Origin: Siphonodentalium dalli
Lineage: Eukaryota; Mollusca; Scaphopoda; Gadilida; Siphonodentaliidae
DNA: 64,000 nt
Assembly: GCA_032622095.1 (NCBI GenBank)
Contig: CP136069.1
Coordinates: 72,749,319 to 72,813,318 of the forward strand
Reading direction: 5' to 3'
In this document: one piece after another, positions 46,601 to 48,759 of the stretch
Layout of the letters: the number at the start of each line of letters is the position of its first letter
How positions within the stretch are numbered: position 1 is the stretch's first letter
Program-made: the position numbers and the translations under genes
The notes under the pieces: model-generated
Told to the model about the DNA's origin: nothing
The model's database searches: none
The model's input: only the letters and a program-made list of their open reading frames with translations

Positions 46601-46783
46601 AACATTGACATCGTCCTCATCTGATGACTCTATTGACACAATTGTTTTCTTATATTTTGTTTTTGAAGACTCTTGCTTCTTTTTTGTGTCCTTTGACCTT
46701 GTCGGGGTCTTTTTCTGATCCTTGGAAGGGGCGGGATCTTTCTTCTTCGGTGCACCACCACCACCAAAGAAGCTGCGGATATC
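3160..46783 (-). CDS. RFC1: RFC1, replication factor C large subunit, partial (13 spliced exons)
   Basis: RFC1 is the large subunit of the five-part RFC clamp loader, which uses ATP to place PCNA on primed DNA during replication and repair in the nucleus. Joining exons 46783..46067, 44626..44548, 41093..41013, 39547..39354, 38191..38102, 34026..33909, 32879..32626, 29586..29488, 26786..26607, 25391..25278, 7050..6723, 5136..5033 and 3271..3160 gives about 824 residues, counting an initiator Met from an unplaced exon. Order: PIP-like DIRSFFG at residue 2, basic linker, [10 protein letters not shown] segment, acidic DDDDFEKTL segment, YLNREGP motif, BRCT (about 546-643), LLWVDKYKP (about 707), Walker A GPPGVGKT (about 772-779), then [11 protein letters not shown]. 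All exon phases agree. From memory the human protein is about 1,148 residues, so Walker B, sensor regions and the C-terminal domain are off the left edge. The family assignment is very strong; exact borders of the low-complexity exons are slightly less so. Confidence 0.97.
3308..3776. mobile_element. TTAA-bounded double-hairpin MITE, copy 1
   Basis: TTAA occurs at both ends with the inverted terminus TTAAyCCTTyCATGACTGGA and its complement. Inside are hairpins of about 60 bp with arms such as GCATTCTCTTATATATG and CATATATAAGAGAATGC around a CCCATAGGGAG loop. TTAA at the borders is typical of piggyBac-like (or Kolobok) elements. It lies in the RFC1 intron between exons 14 and 13. Confidence 0.8.
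4171..4551. mobile_element. Mutator-like hairpin MITE, copy 1 (10-bp TSD)
   Basis: The element is flanked by the exact 10-bp direct repeat GGAGGTAGTC (4161-4170 and 4552-4561). Its ends carry AATAGTGTGTCTGTCATTTG / CACACTATT inverted repeats. The shared core AATGAGGTCCCCAGAGGGTG and its complement recur through the window. Long inverted repeats with 9-10-bp TSDs are typical of Mutator-like elements. It lies in the intron between RFC1 exons 14 and 13. Confidence 0.8.
5033..5136 (-). CDS. RFC1: RFC1 exon 13: Walker A
   Basis: A 104-nt exon, acceptor TTGCTGCAG, donor GTATGT, residues 753-787. It encodes [20 protein letters not shown] followed by [23 protein letters not shown] is the ATP-binding P-loop with the invariant Lys and Thr present. 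The preceding exon supplies the first base of its first Gly codon. Confidence 0.98.
5577..5685. repeat. Hairpin repeat
   Basis: GAGAATACAATTCTCCAGGG at about 5577 is followed by its complement ending near 5685, with AACAATAGACTAATCC-type pairing inside. A short loop lies around the run CCTTGCCTTTTGGTAAAGG. It is probably a MITE in the RFC1 intron between exons 13 and 12; no TSD was resolved. Positions 5690-6370 of the same intron show nothing recognisable. Confidence 0.65.
6377..6634. mobile_element. TTAA-type double-hairpin MITE, copy 2
   Basis: It starts at TTAACACTTTCATGATGGGA and ends CTCCAGTCATGGAATGG. Two hairpins of the CATTCTCTTATATATGCGAG type lie within it. The right TTAA has decayed. 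The repeat ends about 90 bp from RFC1 exon 12. Confidence 0.75.
6723..7050 (-). CDS. RFC1: RFC1 exon 12: linker and start of AAA+ domain
   Basis: A 328-nt exon, acceptor CTTTTGCAG, donor GTAAGG, residues 644-752 plus one base. The first 60 residues are a Ser/Thr/Lys-rich linker; then come [20 protein letters not shown] and [18 protein letters not shown], the conserved entry to the ATPase domain (box II of RFC subunits is W-x-[DE]-K-Y-[RK]-P). Confidence 0.97.
8388..8603 (-). pseudogene. hAT transposase N-terminus with decayed BED zinc finger
   Basis: A 71-residue frame from a true [13 protein letters not shown], then CRCLIC and NTSNLV, match the BED zinc-finger pattern (W..F at the start, CxxC, then TSNL before the histidines). 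The final pair of histidines, normally in a stretch like RHLKTKH, is replaced by RQSKTKP, so the finger could not bind zinc as it stands. A stop follows at residue 72. Downstream on the same strand (8234-8400) fragments such as [18 protein letters not shown] look like continuation in other frames. Confidence 0.7.
10310..10745. repeat. GGCCATAACTC repeat with GACA microsatellite
   Basis: Two direct copies of a unit of about 140-180 bp contain AAAGGGyCrTAACTC, CGAACTCGATCTGTATTTTG and AAAAAATGTTTGAGTTAT. They are followed by (GACA)n at 10620-10680 and a tail with CCATACTATGGTATGGGTAA. The same style of repeat is seen at 29830-30790. Function unknown; probably a transposon 3' region. Confidence 0.6.
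11347..11432. mobile_element. TTAA-type hairpin MITE, truncated copy 3
   Basis: TTAACCTTCCATGACTGGAG is followed by the hairpin arm CTTATATATGCGAGTC and then breaks off after CAGGGAGCC. Only the left end of the element is present. Confidence 0.6.
12469..13413 (+). CDS. LINE ORF1 protein (nucleic-acid-binding, coiled coil)
   Basis: The frame gives 314 residues from ATG 12469, which has ACAACA before it; the frame is open further upstream to 12340 but without an ATG. An N-terminal basic part ([14 protein letters not shown]) is followed by a coiled coil at about residues 55-160 with leucine heptads and [20 protein letters not shown]. Then comes an RRM-like region beginning [10 protein letters not shown], with [22 protein letters not shown] and [16 protein letters not shown], the layout of L1/Tx1 ORF1 proteins. 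ORF1p binds the element RNA as a trimer and acts as a chaperone for retrotransposition. No stop or frameshift is visible. Confidence 0.88.
   Translation: MGDGKDDKTQGKKGTPKVPAVPTTEKQKDKAPASKRAREERDSLGANSSFMESEAFKGLTEQLTRLETHMDTLPTVKFMEEFLSKGIEEKFESFKTQLQADIDKHISVHIKDLTDKINHYETEADLLREEVDVYRAENDNLKTDIKYLRQQLNKAEQYSRKTCVRALDIQVTENDDHTLAERFCNIVNQSQTEIKISTADIVAAHRLPSKSQPPPCIVKFLRADTRNMVFQKRKVLKQKKTDGSMAPVKVRDDLTRDNLQLMNSLFDHRMVKYGYHRNGFIWAKLQNDTNVKVDILENLDHLFKDAAKRSTARK
13414..14724 (+). other. LINE spacer between ORF1 and ORF2
   Basis: This 1.3-kb stretch has no coding sequence. Near 13625-13760 a unit of about 90 bp containing ACCACCC and TAATCTGATCTGAA is partly duplicated, with CCTCTTATAAT followed by TTTTTTCGCT in each copy. 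ATATCGATTGATT also repeats near 14031 and 14085. The spacer is unusually long for an L1-type element. Confidence 0.6.
14725..18561 (+). CDS. LINE ORF2 protein: endonuclease and reverse transcriptase
   Basis: 1278 residues, uninterrupted. The endonuclease-like domain (1-235) has [46 protein letters not shown] and YRTDHS. The reverse transcriptase (about 470-760) has [51 protein letters not shown] and the catalytic [12 protein letters not shown]. The C terminus has a CCHC finger, [18 protein letters not shown], as in zf-RVT LINEs. It performs target-primed reverse transcription: nicking DNA and copying the LINE RNA. The usual Glu of the LQE-x-H endonuclease motif is Asp here. The clade (L1/Tx1) is inferred from motif style. 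Confidence 0.95.
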   Translation: MSVKILSMNCQGLGDKKKRRDVFTYLKKLKYDIYCLQDVHFTRDQERFIQSEWGYTCCFNSFKSSSRGVAILFNNTFGLKINALHTDPNGNMLIAEINVDDFKLTLVNIYGPNADTPSFYEKINKILTDDIISDNVVICGDYNIALNPSKDCFNYVGDNNPKARKELFKLIGEKDLIDVWRYQNPEQLRYTWRRKSPFKQARLDYFLISNCILPFIESSSVIPGYRTDHSIVTVNFKLCDTKPGRGYWKFNNSLLSNKTFVDKINETVKTTVEQYKSSDNDTLCDNEESPKFQINDQLFFETLLMEMRKTTLTFSKALANTKRQEESLLEADIEVLENRLTDDDGIEKLQQLKLRLEDIRKKKLEGAMIRSRARWVSDGKKPTKYFLNLEKRHYMNKALLRVEKEDGKVVTDQNDILEEAKLYYEKLYENRHEKTNVSDIEQFVRVQNDNTNNFPNKLSPEISHTLESRISENEALTYLKHMRNNKSPGSSGFSCDFYKMFWNKIGKFLVRSLNYGLDKGELSVTQKHGILTLIPKENKPKQFLKNWRPISLLNVSYKILSGILSERLKSVIQDLIHHDQSGFLKGRFIGENIRLISDILSTTKSANIPGLLVLLDFEKAFDSVSWSFLSSVLKYFNFGDNFIKIINCLYNGISSNVNINGHVSRSFRISRGCRQGDPISPYIFLLCVEILGIGFRKRKNIKGIKIGNSEFKLSQYADDTSLFLDGDPQSLDNAFELLHDFYLISGLKINYDKTVAVWIGKKRDCTDSICDRWKIRWLSNGFKVLGVNFQLDADDIFSNNYITAYNQIRTIFSVWSKRHLTVIGRVTIFKSLVLSKLSFLFMTIPNPPKTFLTDINKDIYNFIWDKKPDKIARKYFQQDYSMGGCKMIDIQTFMHSMKISWVKRYITQPDSWQNLVRYQMECTNNDKWYLSNGCALNRYKSKYINQFWIDVLDAWKILNLKMAPKTHSDVLSSTIVSNDIFKINKHAINDRSLALRGIYFVNDLMCDNNKLMSYDEAKRLYGIKTDFLTYNGIISSITKYLTKMENSSSYQQSNNERLNNPILPYQIEHLLKSNSKYIYNCIQDPKMNMNLISKWEKKLNMHHELDWWSDVFKTPFVQFCDMKYVWFQYRINNRILGTNNVLKKMGRSENDTCSFCKIEKQTISHLMFQCHIIASLWNEIRIWIFNTTSNKLEINSNTILFGKADTEKIYPLLQTILVIIKYNIYRSKMRSELPKLQNIQAEIRMYAKTERWIFYSKSRYTEFEYRWDKWKGLLHYYS
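19021..19345. mobile_element. MITE related to the TIR element at 19343
   Basis: Its core at 19048-19318 is bounded by TTTTTCCTTAAGGGAAGCCC and its complement. The inverted symmetry continues 27 bp further out on each side as an AT-rich arm (19021-19047 and 19319-19345). Positions 19087-19210 are the reverse complement of 23905-24055 in the neighbouring element, so it looks like an internally deleted relative. Confidence 0.75.
20222..20760 (+). repeat. Tandem 180-bp modules (three copies)
   Basis: Units begin near 20222, 20402 and 20583 and share GGAGTGGCCTGGAGGTATCC and GAAGGTATTACGATTCCAGG. Translated, each gives W[RM][10 protein letters not shown] then a Cys/His-containing [10 protein letters not shown]-like stretch, but with stops and frame changes that differ between copies. 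They look like decayed duplicated exons of an unknown gene. Confidence 0.7.
20846..21141 (+). pseudogene. Exon-like frame in the TIR element, unknown product
   Basis: A pyrimidine tract (20775-20838) and AAAAG resemble a splice acceptor. The frame then runs [20 protein letters not shown] and later [20 protein letters not shown] before ending GNKF and a stop. Composition is protein-like (Ser-rich then mixed helix), but I do not recognise the family. It may be a captured host exon or part of the element's own gene. Confidence 0.4.
21245..22385 (+). repeat. Two dispersed copies of the [10 protein letters not shown] module
   Basis: Near 21222-21430 and 22162-22380 nearly identical blocks read HYD[RH][25 protein letters not shown] and a stop, then in another frame [20 protein letters not shown]. 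They are clearly the same module as at 20222-20760 but with a different left part. About 740 bp separates them, with no gene seen between. From 22386 to 23900 I see no coding sequence. Confidence 0.65.
24656..24874 (+). other. Short open frame right of hAT element C
   Basis: The frame reads [20 protein letters not shown] and [16 protein letters not shown] before a stop at 24874. It may be an exon of a nested gene or chance; the hAT insertion separates it from anything upstream. Not recognised. Confidence 0.2.
24948..25210. mobile_element. TTAA-type double-hairpin MITE, copy 4
   Basis: TTAACCCTTTGATGACGGGA at the left; AATCATGGAAGGGTCAA at the right (TTAA decayed to TCAA). Two hairpins of the CTTATATATGCGAG type, with intervening GGCTTACAAGGTCAA and ATATTGTTAGGCCAATG. 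It lies 67 bp from RFC1 exon 11. Confidence 0.75.
25278..25391 (-). CDS. RFC1: RFC1 exon 11: BRCT domain, last part
   Basis: A 114-nt, phase 0-0 exon with acceptor TCTTTGTAG and donor GTATGT, residues 606-643. It reads [20 protein letters not shown] then [13 protein letters not shown], matching the final BRCT helix and the DEDGLLNLIR signature of RFC1. The following intron is 18.2 kb, by far the longest here, because of nested transposons. Confidence 0.96.
26385..26593. mobile_element. TTAA-type double-hairpin MITE, truncated copy 5
   Basis: CCATGACTGGAGTATCCTGA at the left, then two CTTATATATG...CATATATAAG hairpins. The right end is lost within AAAGCGCTGGC, about 14 bp before the RFC1 exon 10 donor side, so the repeat nearly touches the exon. 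Confidence 0.7.
26607..26786 (-). CDS. RFC1: RFC1 exon 10: BRCT domain, first part
   Basis: A 180-nt exon, acceptor TTTTACAG, donor GTGTGT, residues 546-605. It begins [20 protein letters not shown] and contains [15 protein letters not shown] and [14 protein letters not shown], the usual BRCT core: first strand, the GG turn, and the T-x-[YH]-[LM]-V-x-G strand. RFC1 has one BRCT domain, which recognises recessed 5'-phosphate DNA. Confidence 0.97.
26810..27165. repeat. Repeat family also present inverted at 55600-56190
   Basis: Two sub-copies contain ACCAAATTTCATTGAGATTC and CATATCAAATTTCAATCAGA with ACATCCATA before them, plus GAGATATCTGCTCGGGCAGA. The run ends GGTCAATCCAGTATACCCCC. The reverse complement of this layout is found at 55600-56190. 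Probably a transposon tail with internal duplications. Confidence 0.65.
27528..28037. mobile_element. TTAA-type hairpin MITE, copy 6, with AT-rich minisatellite
   Basis: Bounded by TTAACCCTGTCCTG and ATCATGAAAGGGTTAA. Between its two hairpins (27565-27625 and 27915-27985) lies a minisatellite of about 7 units of 33-40 bp, consensus near GTTAAAGAATGTAAGAAAAA. The same minisatellite joins the same hairpin at 62985-63060, so it belongs to a subfamily of this MITE. Confidence 0.8.
28573..28797. mobile_element. TTAA-type double-hairpin MITE, copy 7
   Basis: Left TTAACCCTTCCATGACTGCA, right AATGCTGCACAAGGGCTAAC (decayed). Hairpin arms are more diverged than in other copies, with CTTATATATGCGATTATATA in place of the usual loop. 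Confidence 0.7.
29027..29149. mobile_element. TA-flanked near-perfect hairpin MITE (mariner-like)
   Basis: CAGTAATGCCCTAAATAATT at the left is the complement of the right end, and the two arms, each about 60 bp, meet at AGGATTTCCT. TA flanks both sides (ctACAG / CTGTA). A longer version with an extra GTTGCCATTCATCGG arm is at 58911-59133, and halves occur at 29402-29486, 39651-39835 and 6662-6715. TA borders with CAGTAATG-like termini suggest a Tc1/mariner MITE. Confidence 0.75.
29488..29586 (-). CDS. RFC1: RFC1 exon 9: YLNREGP motif before BRCT
   Basis: A 99-nt, phase 0-0 exon with acceptor ATATTTCAG and donor GTATAT, residues 513-545. It carries [20 protein letters not shown], nearly identical to the RFC1 sequence just before the BRCT domain. 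This short region contributes to binding of 5'-phosphorylated DNA ends in the family. Confidence 0.96.
29830..30795. repeat. Tandem 135-bp repeat with GC-rich end
   Basis: At least four units begin CGTGAAAAATGACTAATTAA or close to it and contain GGGCCATAACTCTATCAAAT and GTTTGTTGAAGTTATCGCGC. The array ends in a (CCGCCCG)-rich run at 30710-30760 and GTCGAGTTTTGAAAAAAAAC. GGGCCATAACTC is shared with the repeat at 10310-10745. Intronic, between RFC1 exons 9 and 8. Confidence 0.7.
30985..31965. repeat. Tandem array of about 150-bp units, six copies
   Basis: Units carry AAATCCAAGATGGCyGCCAG, GCCGAATGACCCCAAAATGA and CTCGTTCCCATCTACATGTC, then a target like ATTTCATGATGATC. They run from about 31000 to 31890, ending with GATGGACAGACGCACATGGA. 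Open frames on both strands here (such as 31726-32109) arise from the repeat and are not genes. Confidence 0.75.
32110..32345. mobile_element. Mutator-like hairpin MITE, copy 3
   Basis: TAGTGTGTCTGAAATTTGCA then GAGGTCTCCAGAGGG and its complement ending TTCACCTTCTGGGAACCTCA, followed by the GTTGGTGATGTTGACCCATT arm seen in copy 1 in the other orientation. No TSD was resolved. Confidence 0.65.
32626..32879 (-). CDS. RFC1: RFC1 exon 8: SP/TP-rich linker
   Basis: A 254-nt exon, acceptor ATATTACAG, donor GTAACC, residues 428-512. It is rich in Ser-Pro and Thr-Pro pairs with flanking Lys (for example [17 protein letters not shown]), consistent with CDK-type phosphorylation of a disordered linker. 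Just downstream of the donor the intron holds half of a Mutator-like MITE, and a longer copy lies beyond the exon's other side near 33020-33120. Confidence 0.88.
33020..33465. mobile_element. Mutator-like hairpin MITE, copies 4 and 5
   Basis: Two AATGAGGTCCCC / GGGGACCTCATTCTGC hairpins (33042-33145 and 33357-33450), with the arm TTAAGTTCCCAGATGGTGAT between them. A poly-C run interrupts the first at 33050-33077. The AATATGGTGC... and GCACCATATTAT... ends frame the whole, so it may be one element. It lies between RFC1 exons 8 and 7. Confidence 0.65.
33545..33808. mobile_element. TTAA-type double-hairpin MITE, copy 8 (intact ends)
   Basis: TTAACCCTTTCTTGACGGGA at the left and CTCCAGTCATGGAAGGATTAA-type complement at the right, both with TTAA. 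Two hairpins inside with GTGCCTCTCATATATAAGAG and its partner. It ends 100 bp from RFC1 exon 7. Confidence 0.8.
33909..34026 (-). CDS. RFC1: RFC1 exon 7: basic linker
   Basis: A 118-nt exon with acceptor CTCATACAG and donor GTGAGT, residues 389-427 plus one base. It encodes [20 protein letters not shown] and more Lys/Ser/Pro-rich linker. The phase joins correctly on both sides. Confidence 0.85.
34201..34220. repeat. Poly-G run
   Basis: An uninterrupted run of about 20 G in the RFC1 intron between exons 7 and 6. The flanking 34030-34720 shows nothing else recognisable. A matching poly-C run is at 32498-32508. Confidence 0.8.
34727..34922. mobile_element. TTAA-type double-hairpin MITE, truncated copy 9
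   Basis: TTAACCTTTTCATGACTGGA at the left, two hairpins, then it breaks off at GAGAATGCAC. The right terminus is missing. Confidence 0.7.
35198..35290. repeat. A-run repeat family (copies also at 36185-36345, 43441-43620, 63445-63535)
   Basis: TTAGGCCAAAAAAAAA followed by CATGTCTGTTTCCGAT and CAGGTAGGCAGGTAGGGA then a T run. The copy at 36185-36345 is in the other orientation (TCAGGTCGGCCCAATTTCGG, CCGGAAACACAGATG, T run, GGCCTTAG). It is a small dispersed repeat with AAGGCC near one end; class unknown. Confidence 0.6.
35741..35905. repeat. (AT)n microsatellite and a hairpin of about 125 bp
   Basis: (AT)n at 35741-35764, then arms AGTTTGACGAGAAACAAGGT and the complement ACCTTGTATCTTGTCAAACT pair, with ATTCAGCAAATGGGG and CCCCATTTGCTGAAT next to the loop at 35828-35848. 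Probably a small MITE. Confidence 0.7.
36350..38100. other. Intron stretch with nothing recognised
   Basis: AT-rich intron of RFC1 between exons 7 and 6. AATTTCAAACACAAAAGTTA is duplicated near 36970-37010. I see no gene, TIR or hairpin. Confidence 0.5.
38102..38191 (-). CDS. RFC1: RFC1 exon 6: acidic segment
   Basis: A 90-nt, phase 0-0 exon with acceptor CTGATTCAG and donor GTTTGA, residues 359-388. It reads [20 protein letters not shown] followed by [10 protein letters not shown]. This corresponds to the conserved acidic stretch of RFC1 that has EDEEFARTLAMLDEE in vertebrates. Confidence 0.9.
38950..39310. mobile_element. Mutator-like hairpin MITE, copies 6 and 7
   Basis: A decayed hairpin (GAGATCCCCATTTGGTTAAT, 38960-39030), the arm TTAAGTTCCCAGATGGTGAT, and a better hairpin at 39195-39297 (AATGAAGTCCCCAGAGGGTG and complement). 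The block ends 45 bp before the RFC1 exon 5 donor. Confidence 0.65.
39354..39547 (-). CDS. RFC1: RFC1 exon 5: FFGG-S-x-PVQR segment
   Basis: A 194-nt exon, acceptor TCTTATAG, donor GTGAGT, residues 294-358. It contains [10 protein letters not shown] and, further on, [12 protein letters not shown], which lines up with the vertebrate segment DYFGTGSVQR. STLEKFF also resembles a PIP box with Lys in place of the leading Gln; this likeness is noted, not claimed as function. A Mutator-like MITE copy lies just downstream in the intron. Confidence 0.9.
39651..39837. mobile_element. TA-flanked hairpin MITE (mariner-like), one end truncated
   Basis: TACAGTAATGCCCTAAATAA at the left; arms meeting at AAGCTCTCAGTGAGAGCTTT; the right arm stops at TTACCCATAATTCTG. 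Same family as 29027-29149 and 58911-59133. Confidence 0.75.
40140..40860. repeat. Long imperfect palindrome
   Basis: The two halves mirror about a centre near 40455: AACATGGTAATTATAATGAA and TTCATTATAATTACCATGTT, then TGGATGAGTGCAAAATA and its complement, then GGGACCATCTCCTATTATAC and its partner GTATAACAGAAGATGGTCCC. Arms are about 200-300 bp. Open frames here (such as 40375-40827) are by-products. Likely a fold-back transposon. Confidence 0.75.
41013..41093 (-). CDS. RFC1: RFC1 exon 4
   Basis: An 81-nt exon (phase 1 in, phase 1 out) with acceptor TTGTTTCAG and a weak donor GTCCTT. It encodes [20 protein letters not shown] and a short serine-rich tail. Because it is symmetric, skipping it would keep the reading frame, so it could be an alternative exon. 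That is inference. Confidence 0.75.
41241..41640. mobile_element. Possible 400-bp hAT-like MITE
   Basis: Ends CAGGGATGGGGTAATATGTA and (inverted) CAGGGAATGG, with GTAATG/CATTAC motifs repeated near both ends. The 8-bp flanks ATGTATAG and ATATATAA agree at 6 of 8 positions, so a decayed TSD is possible. Confidence 0.5.
41690..42910. mobile_element. Mutator-like hairpin MITE, copy 8, split by hAT element D
   Basis: Left part ATTTGCACAATGAGGTCCCC up to 41721; right part from 42811 to about 42895 (GTGGGCTAGCATCACCAAAT, GGGGACCCCATTCTGC) and a further arm. The hAT element interrupts one arm of the hairpin. Confidence 0.75.
41722..42810. mobile_element. hAT element D (non-autonomous, 1.1 kb)
   Basis: Starts TAGGGTTGGGCGGTATTGAC and ends ATACCGCCCAGCCCTA. 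The exact 8-bp TSD CCAGAGGG is at 41714-41721 and 42811-42818. Subterminal CGCGATATACGG / CAATACGG motifs. No transposase frame. Related in end style to hAT element C. Confidence 0.92.
43084..43185. mobile_element. Mutator-like MITE half copy
   Basis: GAAGCCTAAGCAGAATGAGG then CCCCAGAGAGTTAATTTAGT and GATGCTAGCCTG, then it stops. Only one arm is present. 43190-44030 otherwise holds the A-run repeat and a GATCGCGAGATCTCG palindrome near 43740. Confidence 0.6.
44040..44485. mobile_element. Mutator-like hairpin MITE, copy 9 (full length)
   Basis: Starts near CCTTGAAATAGTGACTACAG, has a hairpin at 44073-44163, the long arm CAGTTTCTATATCCCCTAAT, a second hairpin at 44365-44460, and ends CAGACACACTATTTCAAG. 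TGTATACA-like sequence lies at both flanks. It ends about 60 bp before RFC1 exon 3. Confidence 0.7.
44548..44626 (-). CDS. RFC1: RFC1 exon 3
   Basis: A 79-nt exon between acceptor TATTTTCAG and donor GTAAAA. It encodes [19 protein letters not shown] and a few further residues, an acidic then basic linker. It enters in phase 0 and ends with one base of an Asp codon that the next exon completes. Sequence conservation is weak in this part of the family, so the call rests on splice signals, phase and composition. Confidence 0.8.
45290..45560. repeat. Third copy of the fold-back arm of 56640-58710
   Basis: CTTCCAAATAAGCATGGGGG, ACCCCCATACTGAATCAGAT and GGGAGCTAATGCAAAAATAA occur in the same order as in 58340-58720. 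The copy is diverged. Positions 44640-45280 of the same intron show nothing clear. Confidence 0.65.
45730..46055. mobile_element. Mutator-like hairpin MITE, copy 10, next to RFC1 exon 2
   Basis: A first half hairpin (GAGGACCTCATTCTGC, 45740-45770), the arm CTCTAATTTGCAGAAGATAA, then a complete hairpin (AGTGAGGTCCCCAGAGGGTG to GGACCTCATTCTGCAAATGA). Its last base is about 12 bp from the exon 2 donor, so the repeat contributes intron sequence directly after the splice site. Confidence 0.7.
46067..46783 (-). CDS. RFC1: RFC1 exon 2: N-terminal PIP-like motif and duplicated basic linker
   Basis: This exon gives residues 2-240. It opens with DIRSFFG directly after a TTTTGCAG acceptor, so ATG must be on another exon. 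DIRxFFG at the extreme N terminus matches the PCNA-binding motif known from RFC1 and DNA ligase I. The remainder is rich in Lys, Ser and Glu and contains two copies of a segment of about 78 residues (46394-46630 and 46157-46390), each starting with an ESS[S]DED acidic, CK2-like cluster and ending [10 protein letters not shown]. The donor is GTTAGT, and a Mutator-like MITE begins about 20 bp past it. Open frames on the opposite strand here are shadows. Confidence 0.93.
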
Positions 46784-46799
46784 CTGCAAAATAAACACA

Positions 46800-48430
46800 A
46801 AAATGTCAACAACACTGTGCGAAAGAGCTGAAAATGGAGTTTGGCTGACTGGTACTTTTTAAAAGCAGTAACAAGTTACAACCATGATTTTTGGCAAAAA
46901 TAAATTGTGCTGCCACAATGTATATGTGTATAATCAAATATCATGACAGTATACAACAGCAGTATCAAATGCAACAGTTTCAGTAATTCTGAGAACTATC
47001 AGGGCTCAAAATATATTTAATTTTGCGAGAATCAAATGCTGAATCAAGTTAGTCATAAAACACTGAAAATTTAAAAGTTTCGCGAGAATCATTACGAGAA
47101 TCGATTCGGTGATTCTCGTCAAATCTTAAGGCCTGTGTATTAACCTCTACCCAGGGTTTCCTCTCAGCCGGTAGAGGGTCTGCAGGCCTTAAATAAAATC
47201 CATACAAAATTTTGAGAATTGAAATATATAGCATTTCTACAGCGAATAAGCTGTTTATACGAGAATCAAACTAATAATCATGATTCAGATTCTCATCCGA
47301 TTTTATGCCCTGGGTCTGTTTTATGGACCCGGTATGGGTTCCCCCCATAAAATGATAAGTACATGTATATAGTTCCCAAAATGTCCATAAATATCAGCCT
47401 GTTCCTATTCAGTTTTGTGTGACCTGAATAAATTTTGTTAATTTCGCATGTTTTCTCAGATTTCTGACCTACTACGCATGCGCTTAATTTCGTTATCATG
47501 AGTGCTCGCAAGCACAGGCGGTTTGTCTGAATATTTTTGTTCATTGTTGTTCTGAGAAAATTTATGGATTAAAGTGACACAAATTCATGCTAGTTAGTTT
47601 GAAAGTCATGCTATTTAATATTCCAACAAAAGGTATGTGTTTTTTATTTATGCCATTAGACATGAACAATGTAATTTAAAGGGGCATGTCCTTCCCCATC
47701 AAATTATCGTGTTTTCAGCGAGTAACGCTTTCACGTCCAGTATTAGACGATGAGGTATTGAGGAATTAACTTAAGATAACATAAAAGTCCAAATATTAAA
47801 ATAAATCTTAATCCGAATGGTCTAATTTGTTGGGCTAACATTAGGGTTATTAATGTGCGCACATTGTTTCGGAACGTCGAAATACCAAGCTGAACCAAGT
47901 TGAACCAAGCTGAGGGAAAAAAAGCGGAAGATGACATTTAAAGAATGTTTTGTGGTATATACTGAAGAATAAAACAAAATAGTGCAACATGACTTGATTT
48001 TGTTTGAGTTTTGATGACATAGCGAGCGTAAAACTAGAAATCATTGAGGTGTGGCGTTCGCGAAAACTTCAGCTTCTTATTTCGTCATTTACAGGTATAC
48101 TGCTTGGTGCTTCAGCGATATATAGGTGATAATTAATTTTCCGAAGCATATGGTCTGCTCAGTAGCCTTTGTTGTTAATTAATTGCTGATCGATGTGCCA
48201 TCACAGATTAACTGGCTTACAGAAAAGATATCAGGGATGTTTTGACAGTAATATGTGATGCAAGGTTTTATAGAAGAGTGCCCCGATGACAACATCGACG
48301 TGAACAAATTTATCGCGCCTTCATTCAAAGAAAGGCTAATATAGGCCTACCAGAAGATGCATGCGCACATATATGCAACAGAGCAGGCGACATAATTGAC
48401 ATGCTTAATAAGGATAGCCATCTATAGAGA
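46800..48430. other. RFC1: Region upstream of RFC1 exon 2; start exon not found
   Basis: RFC1 exon 1 (ATG) must be upstream of 46783, but no ATG followed by a good donor could be chosen. TACGCATGCGCTT near 47471 matches the core of an NRF-1 site and could mark a promoter; a single match of this length is weak evidence. TTCTCGTCrrATTTTAAGG is repeated near 45705, 47115 and 47290. Confidence 0.3.
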
Positions 48431-48432
48431 TA

Positions 48433-48759
48433 ATGTCAGAAGTTAGACATAATCGTCTGATTGAAGCTCCCAAAAACCAACTGATACTCAACGAAAAATG
48501 TCAAGTGACACCTAATCGCGAGTCAAGTGATACCTTCACGCTGAAATTCATGAAGGGACGCCATACAGAATGTCCGATATATGATTTTGGATTTGAATTG
48601 GTACGATGGGTCTTAAGTCGACCAGCATTCCGAAAATCATACCCTGGTCAAGTGGTCCTACCTGAACATATATATGCAGGAAAAGCCATTATGAGTATCA
48701 AACATTCAAAAACATATTTATTGGGAAATATTTTTAACACTGGTTGTATTAGTTGTTGA
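48433..48759 (+). CDS. Unassigned open frame, 108 residues
   Basis: It starts at ATG and reads MSEVRHNRLIEAPKNQLILN, later GRHTECPIYDFGFELVRWVL and PGQVVLPEHIYAGKAI, ending in GCISC. It is longer than the background frames and has protein-like composition, but I do not recognise a family, a signal peptide or a domain. No splice context was established. It could be a piece of a transposon protein. Confidence 0.25.
   Translation: MSEVRHNRLIEAPKNQLILNEKCQVTPNRESSDTFTLKFMKGRHTECPIYDFGFELVRWVLSRPAFRKSYPGQVVLPEHIYAGKAIMSIKHSKTYLLGNIFNTGCISC

Noticed and set aside
45960-46718. Plus-strand open frames of 89 and 143 residues
   Set aside because: They lie opposite RFC1 exon 2; the Ser/Phe-rich sequence is the reverse of the Lys/Glu-rich linker. 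The minus-strand reading has family motifs and splice sites.
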